A program made the translations under genes and the position numbers. This document shows, piece after piece, positions 44,568 to 55,311 of a DNA stretch of 64,000 nt. The notes beneath the pieces are model-generated. The model ran no database searches, was not told the DNA's origin, and saw nothing but the letters and a program-made list of their open reading frames with translations. How positions within the stretch are numbered: the first letter of the stretch is position 1; each line of letters starts with the position of its first letter. Origin of the DNA: Lignipirellula cremea (GTDB taxonomy: Bacteria; Planctomycetota; Planctomycetia; Pirellulales; Pirellulaceae); NCBI RefSeq assembly GCF_007751035.1, contig NZ_CP036433.1, positions 4,507,001-4,571,000 on the forward strand, written 5' to 3'.

Positions 44568-44656
44568 GGGAGCCTCCTTTCGACGAGACGATAATCAAAA
44601 AAAGACACAATCCGGGCCTGCAAGGTTCACCTGGGGAATGTTCGGGAACTTCCTGA

Positions 44657-45700
44657 ACGAGACAAACTCCCAAAGATCTCAAGCCGGTCATCACCGAAGA
44701 TGTCTTGCATCGCGACTATTGCCCGAACTGCAAAAAACGCGTCGAGCCGAAGCTGCCCGACGTCTTGCCGAACTGCACGCTGGGCAATCGCGTGCTGGTG
44801 CTGGCGGCCATGCTGCACTACTCGCAAGGGCTGACAATCAGCCAGATTGTCGACACCTTCAACTTCCATCTGCGGATGAAAGTCACGCCGGGCGGGTTGG
44901 TGCAAATGTGGCATCGCTTGGCGGAACTGCTGTTCGCCTGGTACGAGCAGATTCAAGCGGAGTGCCTCGATTCGGCCCGACTCAACGCCGACGAAACCGG
45001 TTGGCGAGTGCAAGGCAAAACGTTTTGGCTATGGTGCTTCACCGGGGTCGATGCGGTCTTCTATATGATCGATCGCAGCCGCGGTTCGCCCGCCTTGCAG
45101 AAGTTTTTCATCAAGGCCTTCGAAGGCGTGCTGATTACCGACTTCTGGTCGCCGTACGACGCCATCGTTTGCGGCGACCAGCAGAAGTGCTGGCCGCATC
45201 TGCTGCGCGATATGGCCAGCGTCGACGAGAAACACAGCGGTGACAAGGAATGGCAGTCGTTCGCGCGGCGCGTGATCAGCGTGTATCGCGAAGCGAAGAA
45301 GCTGCAGGCTGCGAAGGCGACGACGGTCGAGGTCGATTACGACATCGCCGTAATGCAATTGGAAAACCGCCTGACCACAATCGCTGGCGAAGACTGGATC
45401 CACCGCGACGCAGCCCGTTTGGCCAAACGTCTGAGCAGGTATGGCGACCAGTTGTTGACCTTCTTGAGCTACGACGACGCGCCCTCGGATAACAACCATG
45501 GCGAGCGACAAATTCGTCCGGCGGTGATGATCCGCAAGACCAGCTACGGCAACCACAGCGACCGCGGCATGCTCATCCAGTCGGTGCCAATGACCATTTT
45601 CCGCACTCTCAAACTGCGCGGCCATCACCCCTTGGAGACCATCCTCAACGCCCTCGCCCAAACCGGAAAAATCCCGCCGCTGCCCCAGAAGGCTGAATAG
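44657..45700 (+). pseudogene. IS66-family transposase (TnpC), N-terminally truncated
   Basis: About 347 codons remain. The zinc-ribbon part (HRDYCPNCKKRVEPKLP) and the DDE core are present: ADETGWRVQGKTFWLWCF with the first Asp, LITDFWSPYDAI with the second and DNNHGERQIRP with the Glu. The usual N-terminal 130-170 residues are missing; a stop codon lies at 44654-44656, and just upstream the same frame reads weakly IS66-like (ECSGTS), suggesting nonsense decay plus deletion. No tnpA/tnpB partners or terminal repeats were found. It is a dead remnant. Confidence 0.8.
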
Positions 45701-45892
45701 TTACTTTCGGCCGAAGGTGAATCGTAATGTTCACAAATCGGCTCCAAGGGATAGGTTCTGGCAACTGCCGCTTGACGGAGTGGCGGAGTTTGGGAAGGAT
45801 TTGCTGGAGCTGGACCGGAGGCTGATTTAATATGATGCGTGAACGCTGTCAGGCGGCGTGTGTCGTCGGCAAGCGACCCCTGGAGTTGCGCC

Positions 45893-46420
45893 ATGATGAA
45901 AGTGCAATGGGAAGAGCCGGTCGAGTTCTTCCAGGCTTACCTGCAGGAGACAGGCTCGATCCCCTCGCCCCGGAACCGGATCCTGGCGGGCGTGGCGGCG
46001 GCGGCGTTCGTCGCGCTGCTGGTGCTGGGTTTTGAGTGGTTTTTTTTCTGGCTGCACCAGAAGGATCTGGGCGTGCCCTTGTGGGTTTACTTCGTGGCGC
46101 CGGGGATTTCCGGCGTGGTCGTGTGGTTCTTTCCCGTCATGCTGATGGCGACTCCGGCCACGATCGTGCTGGACGAGGAAGGCTTGCACCGCATCAAACC
46201 GGTTGGCAGCCAACTCACGGTCACGCACTGGCCCTGGGAGAACCTGGCCGAACTGACGCTGGACGAGGTGCGGTATGGCCAGAAGGTTTTTCCGGTGCTG
46301 GTCGTTCGCACGGCGCCGGAAGGGGAAGAAATGCTGTTTGGCGTTGGCGGCGCTCCGCTGGATCGGCTGCGGGAACTGGCTACCCATCGCGGTCGGACGA
46401 TTGGCGACCGGCCTGGTTGA
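45893..46420 (+). CDS. Small membrane protein of unknown function
   Basis: About 175 aa. Two membrane helices are predicted: ILAGVAAAAFVALLVLGFEW near residues 30-50 and the stretch around FVAPGISGVVVWFFPVMLM near 65-85. A cytoplasmic beta-rich C-terminal domain follows (ATIVLDEEGLHRIKPVGSQL, THWPWENLAELTLDE), resembling PH-like or bPH-type domains only loosely. Start chosen at 45893 because GGAG lies 8 nt before it; an ATG directly follows. No function can be assigned. Confidence 0.65.
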   Translation: MMKVQWEEPVEFFQAYLQETGSIPSPRNRILAGVAAAAFVALLVLGFEWFFFWLHQKDLGVPLWVYFVAPGISGVVVWFFPVMLMATPATIVLDEEGLHRIKPVGSQLTVTHWPWENLAELTLDEVRYGQKVFPVLVVRTAPEGEEMLFGVGGAPLDRLRELATHRGRTIGDRPG

Positions 46421-46502
46421 ATTCCTCGCTGGGCGAGGGACGCTTCTCCTGCGTGCGAAATAGCAGCAGCGTTCCTTGATTGGTTCTTGACGAGCAAGGT
46501 TC

Positions 46503-46508
46503 TATACT
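46503..46508 (+). promoter_or_regulatory. Possible -10 box for the Tat Gfo/Idh/MocA gene
   Basis: TATACT lies about 40 nt before the chosen start codon. No -35 box with normal spacing is clear; TTGATT lies 21 nt upstream and TTGACG only 10. Confidence 0.3.
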
Positions 46509-46548
46509 GGCGGGTTGATTCATGAACCTGCCCCTTCGGAGACGACGC

Positions 46549-47898
<1,350 letters not shown>

Positions 47899-47976
47899 TT
47901 TTCGCCGACTGATTTCTGATCGCCCGACTCCCAGGGAGTTCGGGCGGTCGTAGTTTCCCGGGACGTTCGCCGTGGC

Positions 47977-49254
47977 TCAGGAAGCGATTGCTTTTTCCCG
48001 ACGGGAAGGGGCGTTCTCTTTGGCGAACGGCCATTGGGCGGGCTGGTAGCGGATGGCTAGTTCCGGCGTGGCGATCCGCTTGCTGTTGTCGGCCAGGCTG
48101 TGCATGGCGGCGTCGAGGATGCCGGTCGTCAGCAAGGTGCGCTCCACCGGGTAGGACGGCTTGCCGGTCTGCATCATCTGGTCGATGGCCTGGAGCAGGA
48201 AGGCGAAGTGGCCGTAGGGCTTGTCCTCTTCGAGCTCCATCCAACAGGCGCGAGGCTGGGGCTCGCCTTTGACCTGGGCGGCGAAGGCAAAGTTGTGCGT
48301 CAGGGCGCCGTTGAGGGCGACGGCGGCCCGTAGTCCGTCGCGGTACTCGACCAGGAAGATGACCGCTCTCTCATCGAGTTTCCGTTCACGATTACCGCGG
48401 AACGGCGGCGTGGTGTTGGCGGCCGCGAATACCAGCTGGCGGGACCACTGGCCGGCCTTCTCGGCCATTTCGATCGCGTCCCCTTTGACGGCCTGCACCG
48501 AAGCGACGCCCGTCTCTCCGCCTTTGCGGCGTTCCACCATACACTGCAGGGATTCGAGCGCGTGGAAGCCGTAGGCTTCGACACTGCCGTAACCGACACT
48601 GGCGGCCTCGGTCAGTTCGCAGTCCTGAGGCAACGTCAGTTGGGGCCAGCGCCAGCTCAGCGGCACCGAAGATCCTGCCATGAACGGGATCTCCATTTTT
48701 TTGGCCAGGTCGTACATGTGCTTGGCGTCGGCCCAGTTGTACGACAGGTGTTTGTCGGAGAAGACGGGCCGCACCTCGCCCTGTTTTTCAAAGGCGGCGG
48801 CGACGCCGTCGAACAAGCGCCGGCGGGGATACATTTTCTGTCCCGTGTCGGGAGTCACCGGATAGTCGCCGTGCTCGCCCACGATGATCACGCCTGCGAC
48901 GGGCACTGTTTTCTGGCCGAGGGTGACGGCCTCGTCGATAGTTTTGCAGATTCGAATGCCGTGTTTCTCGGCCACTTCGCGGCTCAGGTCGTTTTTGGGA
49001 ACCTGGTCGGTATACAACGAAACCAGTTCCAGATTGGGCCCGGGACCGCCGTCCTGCCGAAAACCAGTAAGAATTTTTCCCAGCAGCACATCGGCATGGG
49101 AGTTATTCGTGTAATGCGTGACGACGCCTGCGACAGGCAACTTGCGACGCGATTGTGGTTCTTTGGCGAACAAGCGATGGTCGCGCAGTCCGGCCAGAGC
49201 GGCGACGCCTGCGGCGGTGGAGGTCAAGAAACGTCGACGATCGGGAGTCTGCAT
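47977..49254 (-). CDS. Tat-exported protein of unknown function, conserved-looking
   Basis: 425 aa with a Tat signal (DRRRFLTSTAAGVAALAGL). The first half looks Rossmann-like (LPVAGVVTHYTNNSHADVLLGKILTGF, VAGVIIVGEHGDY), with LVSLYTDQV and RPVFSDKHLSYNW. The second half has alternating strands and helices (VFAAANTTPPFRG, VIFLVEYRDGLRAAVALNG). It resembles periplasmic Gfo/Idh/MocA relatives but I cannot confirm a family. It is convergent with the Tat Gfo/Idh/MocA gene. Substrate unknown. Confidence 0.7.
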   Translation of the reverse strand: MQTPDRRRFLTSTAAGVAALAGLRDHRLFAKEPQSRRKLPVAGVVTHYTNNSHADVLLGKILTGFRQDGGPGPNLELVSLYTDQVPKNDLSREVAEKHGIRICKTIDEAVTLGQKTVPVAGVIIVGEHGDYPVTPDTGQKMYPRRRLFDGVAAAFEKQGEVRPVFSDKHLSYNWADAKHMYDLAKKMEIPFMAGSSVPLSWRWPQLTLPQDCELTEAASVGYGSVEAYGFHALESLQCMVERRKGGETGVASVQAVKGDAIEMAEKAGQWSRQLVFAAANTTPPFRGNRERKLDERAVIFLVEYRDGLRAAVALNGALTHNFAFAAQVKGEPQPRACWMELEEDKPYGHFAFLLQAIDQMMQTGKPSYPVERTLLTTGILDAAMHSLADNSKRIATPELAIRYQPAQWPFAKENAPSRREKAIAS

Positions 49255-49642
49255 AGCTCAAACCTGTCAGATACGGGAAGAGATCAGGGCGGGAGTTCCG
49301 GGGGGCGCCAATCGATGCGGGCATAAGGCATTATATAAAAGGTCATTGTTCCCTGCCTCCCGTTAATATCGAGGAAGCCAGTGTTTTTTTGCACGATGCT
49401 GGCCAGGTTCCGGCGTTGTCGCAGAATGCCATCGCGAAGATGGCAGAATGGTTGCTGACGGCCTTTCCAGCGACGTTCTCCAAGGATGGGCCGCCAGGCC
49501 GTCTTGGCGGTTCTGGCGGAAGTGTTACGATCATGCCTTGCAGGCAACAACGGAGGCTGGCGAACGGGCCACTTCGGCGCTCCGAGACGGTTCCGCAATT
49601 ACGACAGGATTTGAGCAGGCGTTTTCAGTACAGGCATCCCTC
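49255..49642. other. Divergent intergenic region
   Basis: 388 bp between the divergent Tat protein and DUF1611 genes. A TATAAT on the minus strand at 49330-49335 is the only convincing promoter element. The frame of the DUF1611 gene is open upstream to 49448, but that stretch does not look coding. Nothing else recognised. Confidence 0.45.
49330..49335 (-). promoter_or_regulatory. -10 box for the 47977-49254 gene
   Basis: A perfect TATAAT on the minus strand, 75 nt before the ATG at 49254. No clear -35 hexamer 16-18 nt upstream. Confidence 0.4.
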
Positions 49643-50674
49643 ATGACGCGTAAAATTTTGCTCCTGACCCAGGGCCATACGAACCCTCATACGGCAAAGA
49701 CCGCGAGCAGCGTGATCCGCTATCGTCCCGAAGAGGCGGTCGCCCTGCTGGATAATACCCAGGCGGGAAAAACCAGCGGCGACCTGCTGGGCGTGGGCGA
49801 CAAGCCGGTTGTCTCGACATTTGATGAGGCGCCGGGCTGCGATACCCTGCTGATCGGCATCGCTCCTCCTGGCGGCAGCATTCCAAAAGAATGGCGGCCG
49901 ATTGTGCTGGAAGCGATGGCCCGCGGGATGAATGTCGTCTCGGGCCTGCACGATTTTTTCACCGATGACGCCGAGTTTTCCGCCGCGGCCGCAAAGCATG
50001 GAGTGGAGCTGACCGATGTTCGCAAGAACAACGTCCGTTGCATCGCCTTGCGGCAAGGGCTGGATGAAAGCACCCTCCGCATCCACACCGTCGGCCATGA
50101 CTGCAGCATTGGCAAGATGACGGCCGCTCTGGAGATCGAGGCCGGATTGCGACGTCGCGGTCACGATAGCCAGTTCATCGCCACCGGTCAGACCGGCATT
50201 ATGGTGTCGGGCGCCGGACTGCCGATCGACTGCGTGACGGCCGACTTCATCAGCGGCGCCACGGAAAGTCTGATCCTGGAAAACCAGAAGCACAAAATCC
50301 TGGTCGTCGAAGGGCAAGGCAGCCTCGTCCATCCGGCCTACTCGGGCGTTACGCTCGGCCTGCTGCACGGCTGCTCGCCGCATGGGCTGATTTTCTGTTA
50401 CGAGTACGGCCGCACCGAGGTCGCCGGTTACCCTGGCCGGAAGCTCCCGCCGGTTCCCGAGTTCATCAAAATCTGCGAGTCGATGGCCAACCAGATGCAG
50501 CCCAGCCAGACGATCGGCGTCGTCATCAACGCCCGCACGGCCTCCGATGACGAGCTGGAGCGGGAACGCGACGCAATGCAGTCAGCCACCGGCCTGCCGG
50601 TGGTCGACGTCTTCCGCAACGGCGTCGAAGAACTGGTCGACGCCGTCGAGAAGCTCCAGCAGTCGCGCTCATAA
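49643..50674 (+). CDS. DUF1611 family protein (DgcN-like)
   Basis: 343 aa, no signal peptide. The family segments are clear: GCDTLLIGIAPPGG, MNVVSGLHDFF, HTVGHDCSIGKMTAALEIE (a P-loop-like motif), FIATGQTGIMVSG and VEGQGSLVHPAYSGVTLGLLHG. The DUF1611 family has a Rossmann-like N-terminal domain and a P-loop-type C-terminal domain; the characterised relative DgcN is linked to D-glutamate metabolism with the epimerase DgcA. No DgcA-like gene is adjacent here, so the role is open. Start at 49643, where the family sequence begins. Confidence 0.85.
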   Translation: MTRKILLLTQGHTNPHTAKTASSVIRYRPEEAVALLDNTQAGKTSGDLLGVGDKPVVSTFDEAPGCDTLLIGIAPPGGSIPKEWRPIVLEAMARGMNVVSGLHDFFTDDAEFSAAAAKHGVELTDVRKNNVRCIALRQGLDESTLRIHTVGHDCSIGKMTAALEIEAGLRRRGHDSQFIATGQTGIMVSGAGLPIDCVTADFISGATESLILENQKHKILVVEGQGSLVHPAYSGVTLGLLHGCSPHGLIFCYEYGRTEVAGYPGRKLPPVPEFIKICESMANQMQPSQTIGVVINARTASDDELERERDAMQSATGLPVVDVFRNGVEELVDAVEKLQQSRS

Positions 50675-50723
50675 TTCGGCCGTCGCTGCTTTACGCCATG
50701 ATCAGATGCACGTCGGCAGGCTT

Positions 50724-52250
50724 CTAAGGTTTGGTTGGACGGCTGGCTTTCTCGGCGGTCAGGATCGCCTGCACCACGCCCGGCATGTCGTATTGCACCG
50801 CTTCGGCGGCCGGCTGCAGTCCCAGCTCCCGTAGCACCGACGAGGTCTGCGGGCTAATGCTGGCCAGTTTTGTTTGCTGCAGCCGATCTCCGAACATGGC
50901 GAATAACGACCGGGCGATGGCGGAGCTGGTGACGGTGACCCAGTCGATCCGCCCTGAAGCCATATCGGCGGCGATCTGTCCATCCGGCTCCGCCAGGTCG
51001 GAGCTTTGATAGACGACGACCTGTTCAATCACGGCGCCGGCTGCGACCAGCGTTTCGGCCAGGACCTCACGACCACGGCTGGCCCGCAGCAACAGATAAC
51101 GCTTGCCAGCGGCATCGGCCGCCAGCGCCGCCGCCAGTTCTTCAGCGATGAAACGCTCGGGGATAACGTCCGGTTCCAGGTGGTAGCCGCGCAGGGCTGC
51201 GCCGGTTGCTGCTCCCACGGCCGCCAGTTTCGAGCGGCCTAGCGCCCTGAGATCGCGGCCGACTGCTTTCAAACGGCCGAGAGTCGCATGCACGCCGTTG
51301 ACGCTGGAGAAGACCAGCCAGTCAAACTTCTCCAGCTGCAGCAGGGCGGCATCGACCGGGCTCCAGTCGGCAGGATCAGAGATTTCAATCGCAGGCTGGA
51401 ACAGCACTTCGGCGCCCAGTTCCTGCAGCGGTTCCGCCAGACCGGCTGCCTGGTGGGCGGGGCGCGTGACGAGAATCCGACGGCCGAACAGCGCGCGGCG
51501 ATCGAACCAGGAGAGCTTCGGCGCCAGCTGCACGACCTCGCCAACAATCACGACGACTGGCGGACGCAGGCCGGTGGACCGCAGCCTCTCGGCCGCTGTT
51601 TCCAGCGTGCAGAGCACCGTTTGCTGGTCAGGCAGACTGCAGCGACGGATCAGGGCGACAGGCGTGTCGGGCCTTTTGCCGGCAGCGAGCAGGCCGCCGG
51701 TCCATTCGTCGATGGTGGTGACGCCCATGTAAAATACAAGCGTGCCGGGAAACCGGGCCAGCGCCGCATAGTCGATCGGCTCGGTCGCCCCTTCCTGTTG
51801 CTGCCCCGTGACGAGCGCGGCGGCGGAAGCCGTGTCGCGATGGGTAATGGGCACGCCGGCGCAACTGCCGGCGGCCAGGGCAGCCGTGACGCCGGGCACG
51901 ATTTCGAACGCCAGGCCATGATCGGCCAGGACCTCGGCTTCTTCTGCTCCCCGGGCAAAGACGGCCGGATCGCCCCCTTTGAGCCGCACGACCGTCTTTC
52001 CCTGTTGCGCCAGGCGGACCAGCTCGTTGTTGATTTCCACCTGCGTCCAGATTTTGGTTTTCCCGTGTTTGCCGACGCAGACCAGATCCGCACCGGGGCG
52101 GGCGTGCGACAGGATCAGCGGGTTGGCCAGATAGTCGTACAGCACCACATCGGCTTTCGCCAGGCAAGCGACGCCGCGGACGGTGATCATGCCGGGATCG
52201 CCGGGACCGGCTCCCACCAGATAGACGGTTCCAGTGACAGATTCTGTCAT
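50724..52250 (-). CDS. Fused uroporphyrinogen-III C-methyltransferase / uroporphyrinogen-III synthase (CobA-HemD)
   Basis: 508 aa. Residues about 8-250 are a SUMT domain: VYLVGAGPGDPGMITVRG (SAM-binding loop), LKGGDPAVFARGAEE, VPGVTAALAA and PITHRDTA. Residues about 260-500 are a HemD domain (ILVTRPAHQAAGLAEPL, DWLVFSSVNGVHATL, VVYQSSDLAEPDG). The first half dimethylates uroporphyrinogen III towards sirohaem and cobalamin; the second half makes uroporphyrinogen III from hydroxymethylbilane. Fusion lets one protein serve the tetrapyrrole branch point. I start at the ATG at 52250; an in-frame TTG lies upstream at 52277. Confidence 0.93.
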   Translation of the reverse strand: MTESVTGTVYLVGAGPGDPGMITVRGVACLAKADVVLYDYLANPLILSHARPGADLVCVGKHGKTKIWTQVEINNELVRLAQQGKTVVRLKGGDPAVFARGAEEAEVLADHGLAFEIVPGVTAALAAGSCAGVPITHRDTASAAALVTGQQQEGATEPIDYAALARFPGTLVFYMGVTTIDEWTGGLLAAGKRPDTPVALIRRCSLPDQQTVLCTLETAAERLRSTGLRPPVVVIVGEVVQLAPKLSWFDRRALFGRRILVTRPAHQAAGLAEPLQELGAEVLFQPAIEISDPADWSPVDAALLQLEKFDWLVFSSVNGVHATLGRLKAVGRDLRALGRSKLAAVGAATGAALRGYHLEPDVIPERFIAEELAAALAADAAGKRYLLLRASRGREVLAETLVAAGAVIEQVVVYQSSDLAEPDGQIAADMASGRIDWVTVTSSAIARSLFAMFGDRLQQTKLASISPQTSSVLRELGLQPAAEAVQYDMPGVVQAILTAEKASRPTKP

Positions 52251-52394
52251 TGCAAGTCCCAGCCCTTCTGCAGGCAAGGTTCGCCCCGGCCCGTCAATGC
52301 GGATAGCTGGCGATCGGGGACGCGGTTAGAATGCCTGGTGCGGCGGCTGACCTTCATTGGCTGCGTTCATTCTTTCTGGATTGTTGCCCTGGCC

Positions 52395-53768
52395 ATGACG
52401 AAATCGGATTCCAGCCAGCAGGGGCCGCTGGGCGTGATCAATGCGGCCCAGCGCCGGCGCCTGCAGCTATGTTTTGAGCAAAGCCAGCGATTCCCGCCAG
52501 GGCAGGAGCCAGGAAAACGCGATTTTGACGCGGCCCACACGTCGTTGTTGATCTGTGTGACGGAAGATCCCGGAAACCAGCTGTACGTGGAAGCCTTCCT
52601 TAAGAATTTGCAGCGCAAGTACAAAAATAACAAGACGGGCGCACTGATTCCGCGGTTGCGCGGTCGTTCAGCCTTTCGCCGCGCCGTCGCCCAGCAGGAC
52701 CACGCCCAGGTGCTGGCGCAGGGGCCCATGCTGCTGGGTTCCAACCCCTGGAACGTGCCCGTCTTGCGTGCCATGGCCCAGGCGTGCGCGGCGTTTGCTC
52801 TGGACGAGGTCGAGCTCTGCTATCTGCGCCAGGCGCTCGACACTCGGCCGCATGACCCGGCGGTGAACGATCAGACGGGCCAGGCATTGGCCCGGCAAGG
52901 CCGTTTTAAGGAAGCCTTGTCCTGCTTCGAGACGATCCTTGTCCAGTTGCCTGGCCAGGCGGAGGCGACCGCCTGGATCGAAATGCTCCGCAACGGGCAA
53001 CCTCGCCCTTCGGGTGATCAGGGGTTGCCCGAGAATCCAGCCGCAGGGGACGAAGCAGGCGATCTGCCGCGACTGCGGCAAACGCTGGCGGATTCACCGG
53101 CCGAGATGGCGAATTATCTGCAGCTGGCGGAGCGACTGCTGGAAGAGGACCAGCACGACGAAGCGGAACAGGTGCTGTCGACGGCGCTTGCCGCCTGTGG
53201 GAGTCAGCTGCGGGTGCTGGAAATGCTGGAAGATGTCCGGCTGGCCCAGGCGGCGTGGCGGCTGGAAGTCGCTGAGCAACAGGCGGCCCTGTTTCCTTCG
53301 CCGGCCGCCAGTGAACTGGTCGAGCGTTTCCGCGGTGACTGGAGTCGGGCGGAACTGGTGATACTGGATGCTCGAGCGCAGCGTTATCCGCAAACGACCG
53401 AGTATAAATGGCGACTCGGACAGCGACTGCATCAGGCCGGCAACCATGCCGAAGCGATCCGACGGCTGGAAGAGGCGGCCAGCGATCCGGAATTCGCCCC
53501 CCAGGCCTTGCTCACCATGGCCGAATGTTTTGCCTGTATGCGAAAACTGAAAAAAGCGTCGGCCTGTTACCAGCAGGCGGCCGACGCGCCGTCCAGCACG
53601 CCCGCCCAGCGCCGGCAGGGTCTGCATGGGGCAATTCTGCTCGCAGAAAGGGCGGAAAACGGGAACGAAGCGGCCCAGTTACGGGAAAAACTGCAGGGAA
53701 TCGAATCCTGCGACAAAGATCGCTCTCCCCGACTAGACAAGACGGACGAAAAACGTCATAAAAAGTGA
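52395..53768 (+). CDS. Tetratricopeptide repeat (TPR) protein
   Basis: 457 aa, no signal peptide. After an N-terminal region with DFDAAHTSLLICVTEDPGNQLYVEAFLKNLQ, helical TPR-like repeats are seen: VNDQTGQALARQGRFKEALS, YLQLAERLLEEDQHDEAEQV, YKWRLGQRLHQAGNHAEAIR and LTMAECFACMRKLKKASACY. The C-terminus is charged and low-complexity. TPR proteins scaffold other proteins; the partner is unknown. The start ATG at 52395 is the first in a region of normal composition; the frame continues open upstream opposite the cobA-hemD gene, but that is antisense shadow. Confidence 0.8.
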   Translation: MTKSDSSQQGPLGVINAAQRRRLQLCFEQSQRFPPGQEPGKRDFDAAHTSLLICVTEDPGNQLYVEAFLKNLQRKYKNNKTGALIPRLRGRSAFRRAVAQQDHAQVLAQGPMLLGSNPWNVPVLRAMAQACAAFALDEVELCYLRQALDTRPHDPAVNDQTGQALARQGRFKEALSCFETILVQLPGQAEATAWIEMLRNGQPRPSGDQGLPENPAAGDEAGDLPRLRQTLADSPAEMANYLQLAERLLEEDQHDEAEQVLSTALAACGSQLRVLEMLEDVRLAQAAWRLEVAEQQAALFPSPAASELVERFRGDWSRAELVILDARAQRYPQTTEYKWRLGQRLHQAGNHAEAIRRLEEAASDPEFAPQALLTMAECFACMRKLKKASACYQQAADAPSSTPAQRRQGLHGAILLAERAENGNEAAQLREKLQGIESCDKDRSPRLDKTDEKRHKK

Positions 53769-53862
53769 TTCGACTCACGCCGTTATCCCATCGCCTATTC
53801 CGGCGGTGACTTCAGACGGCCACGGCGCCGTCGCTCAATCACACCCGTTCATTGAACCAGCT

Positions 53863-54135
53863 ATGCCCAATACAAAAAGTGCGGAAAAACGTCTTCGCCA
53901 GAATCACGATCGCCGCGCGCAGAATCGTATCGTCCGCACGATCCTGCGGAATCAAATTCGTCGGGTCCGTGCAGCGGCTGCGGCGGGTGAGCATGAGCAA
54001 GCGGAAGCCGAATGCCGCATTGCCAACAAAAAGCTTGATCAGGCCAAAGCCAAGAACATCATTCACGCCAACAAGGCGTCCCGCCTGAAGAGCCGTCTGC
54101 AGAGCATGCTGAAGCGCGCCAAGCAGGCTGCCTGA
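53863..54135 (+). CDS. rpsT: 30S ribosomal protein S20
   Basis: 90 aa, the normal S20 length, strongly basic and helical. Family features include MPNTKSAEKRLRQNHDRRAQN, RNQIRRVR and the C-terminal HANKASRLKSRLQSMLKRA. It binds 16S rRNA early in small-subunit assembly. It follows the TPR gene by about 95 bp. Confidence 0.96.
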   Translation: MPNTKSAEKRLRQNHDRRAQNRIVRTILRNQIRRVRAAAAAGEHEQAEAECRIANKKLDQAKAKNIIHANKASRLKSRLQSMLKRAKQAA

Positions 54136-54260
54136 TGCGGTAATGGCGGAGCGCGGGCGATTCGCCTGCGCCGCCTTTGCCTGCCGGAATTATCTCTGGC
54201 GTCGGTTTCTCTTTCCTTCCAGATTTCCGGTCGAATGCTGCGACCGGCGAAAGTGCGACG

Positions 54261-54923
54261 ATGCCGAGCCTGCAGGCCGTGATTTTCGATGTCGACGGCG
54301 TCCTCATCGATTCTTACCATGCCCATTTTGAAAGCTGGCGGATTGTCGCCGCCGAACATGGCATGGTAATGACGCCGGAGGACTTCCACGCTACCTTCGG
54401 CCGCACCAGTCGGGAGACAGTGCGCGCCGCCTGGCCCGAGCGGAGTTTTTCCGACGAGCAGGTGCGGCAGCTCGATGAAGAAAAAGAAGCTGTTTACCGG
54501 AAGCTGCTCGCTGAGAACTTCCCTGCGATGCCCGGCGCCGTCGCGCTGATTGCCGATCTGGCCGCAACGGGAGTGGGCTTGGCCGTGGGCTCTTCTGGAC
54601 CGCCGCCCAATGTGCGGTTGACGCTCGATCTGCTGGGATGCAAAGAGCAGTTCCAGGTGGTCGTAACCGGAGCCGACGTCACACGCGGCAAACCGGATCC
54701 CGAGGTCTTTCTGACGGCCGCCCAGCGACTGGGCCTGTCGCCTGCCGATTGCCTGGTGATCGAGGATGCGGCCGCCGGCATTAAAGCCGCCCAGTCTGCC
54801 GGCATGAAAGCCGTGGGACTGGTCAGCACGGGGCATACGCGCCAGGAACTGGCTGCCGCCGATCTGCTCGTTGATCAACTGGCCGACCTGACCGTAGCCC
54901 GTCTTCAGCAACTGGCGGTTTAA
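54261..54923 (+). CDS. HAD-superfamily phosphatase (beta-phosphoglucomutase-like)
   Basis: 220 aa. The HAD motifs are complete: motif I IFDVDGVLID (D10 nucleophile, D12 acid/base), motif II GLAVGSSGPP with Ser/Thr, motif III Lys in TRGKPDPEVF and motif IV VIEDAAAGIKAA. The cap between motifs I and II is of the small helical C1 type, as in beta-phosphoglucomutase and phosphoglycolate phosphatase. It probably dephosphorylates or mutates a sugar phosphate. Start set at 54261, where motif I lies ten residues in; an in-frame upstream extension is ignored. Confidence 0.9.
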   Translation: MPSLQAVIFDVDGVLIDSYHAHFESWRIVAAEHGMVMTPEDFHATFGRTSRETVRAAWPERSFSDEQVRQLDEEKEAVYRKLLAENFPAMPGAVALIADLAATGVGLAVGSSGPPPNVRLTLDLLGCKEQFQVVVTGADVTRGKPDPEVFLTAAQRLGLSPADCLVIEDAAAGIKAAQSAGMKAVGLVSTGHTRQELAAADLLVDQLADLTVARLQQLAV

Positions 54924-55311
54924 GCTCTCGCTGCCCTGAAGCGATGTCGTGAAAGAGGTTGCTCGGGAATCCAGGGCAGGGACGCCGTAACTTCTTGCCC
55001 GGCATCGAGGCAATTCGGCAGTTCTTCTGTTATCGGGCTCGTAACGGTCAGATGATCTAGTGGGGCGGCTGGCAAAATTTGGTTGCGGGTCGACCGGCCT
55101 GATCGTCAGGATCCCAATCTGGGATGGGGAATCTCATTCTGATACAGGGGGGGAAATCGTTGAAAACGCTCGACGAGTTCGCTAAACTACTCTAAGGCGA
55201 TTGTTTGCTGAATGTTAGAGGAGCCCTTTCCTGCCGGCATGGGTTTTGGCGCATGGATTGCACTATCGTACGGGGTCACGAGATTAGTTCCTTTTCATGT
55301 AGGGTGAGAAA
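54924..55311 (+). other. Leader region of the secreted protein gene
   Basis: 388 bp between the HAD gene and the next one. It carries a good sigma-70-type promoter (55160-55188) and a leader of about 120 nt. No gene, riboswitch or strong hairpin recognised. Confidence 0.5.
55160..55188 (+). promoter_or_regulatory. Sigma-70-type promoter for the secreted protein gene
   Basis: TTGAAA, 17 nt, TAAACT, with correct spacing and good -35 and -10 matches. It would start transcription near 55195, about 117 nt before the ATG at 55312. Confidence 0.6.

Noticed and set aside
44580-45890. Terminal inverted repeats of the IS66 remnant
   Set aside because: No matching ends could be found on either side of the truncated transposase gene.
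51288-52394. Upstream open extension of the TPR gene across the antisense of cobA-hemD
   Set aside because: Composition changes abruptly at 52395, and the upstream part mirrors conserved CobA-HemD codons.
55060-55085. Second sigma-54-like sequence (TGGC...TTGC)
   Set aside because: The spacing is two bases too long and the -24 box is incomplete.
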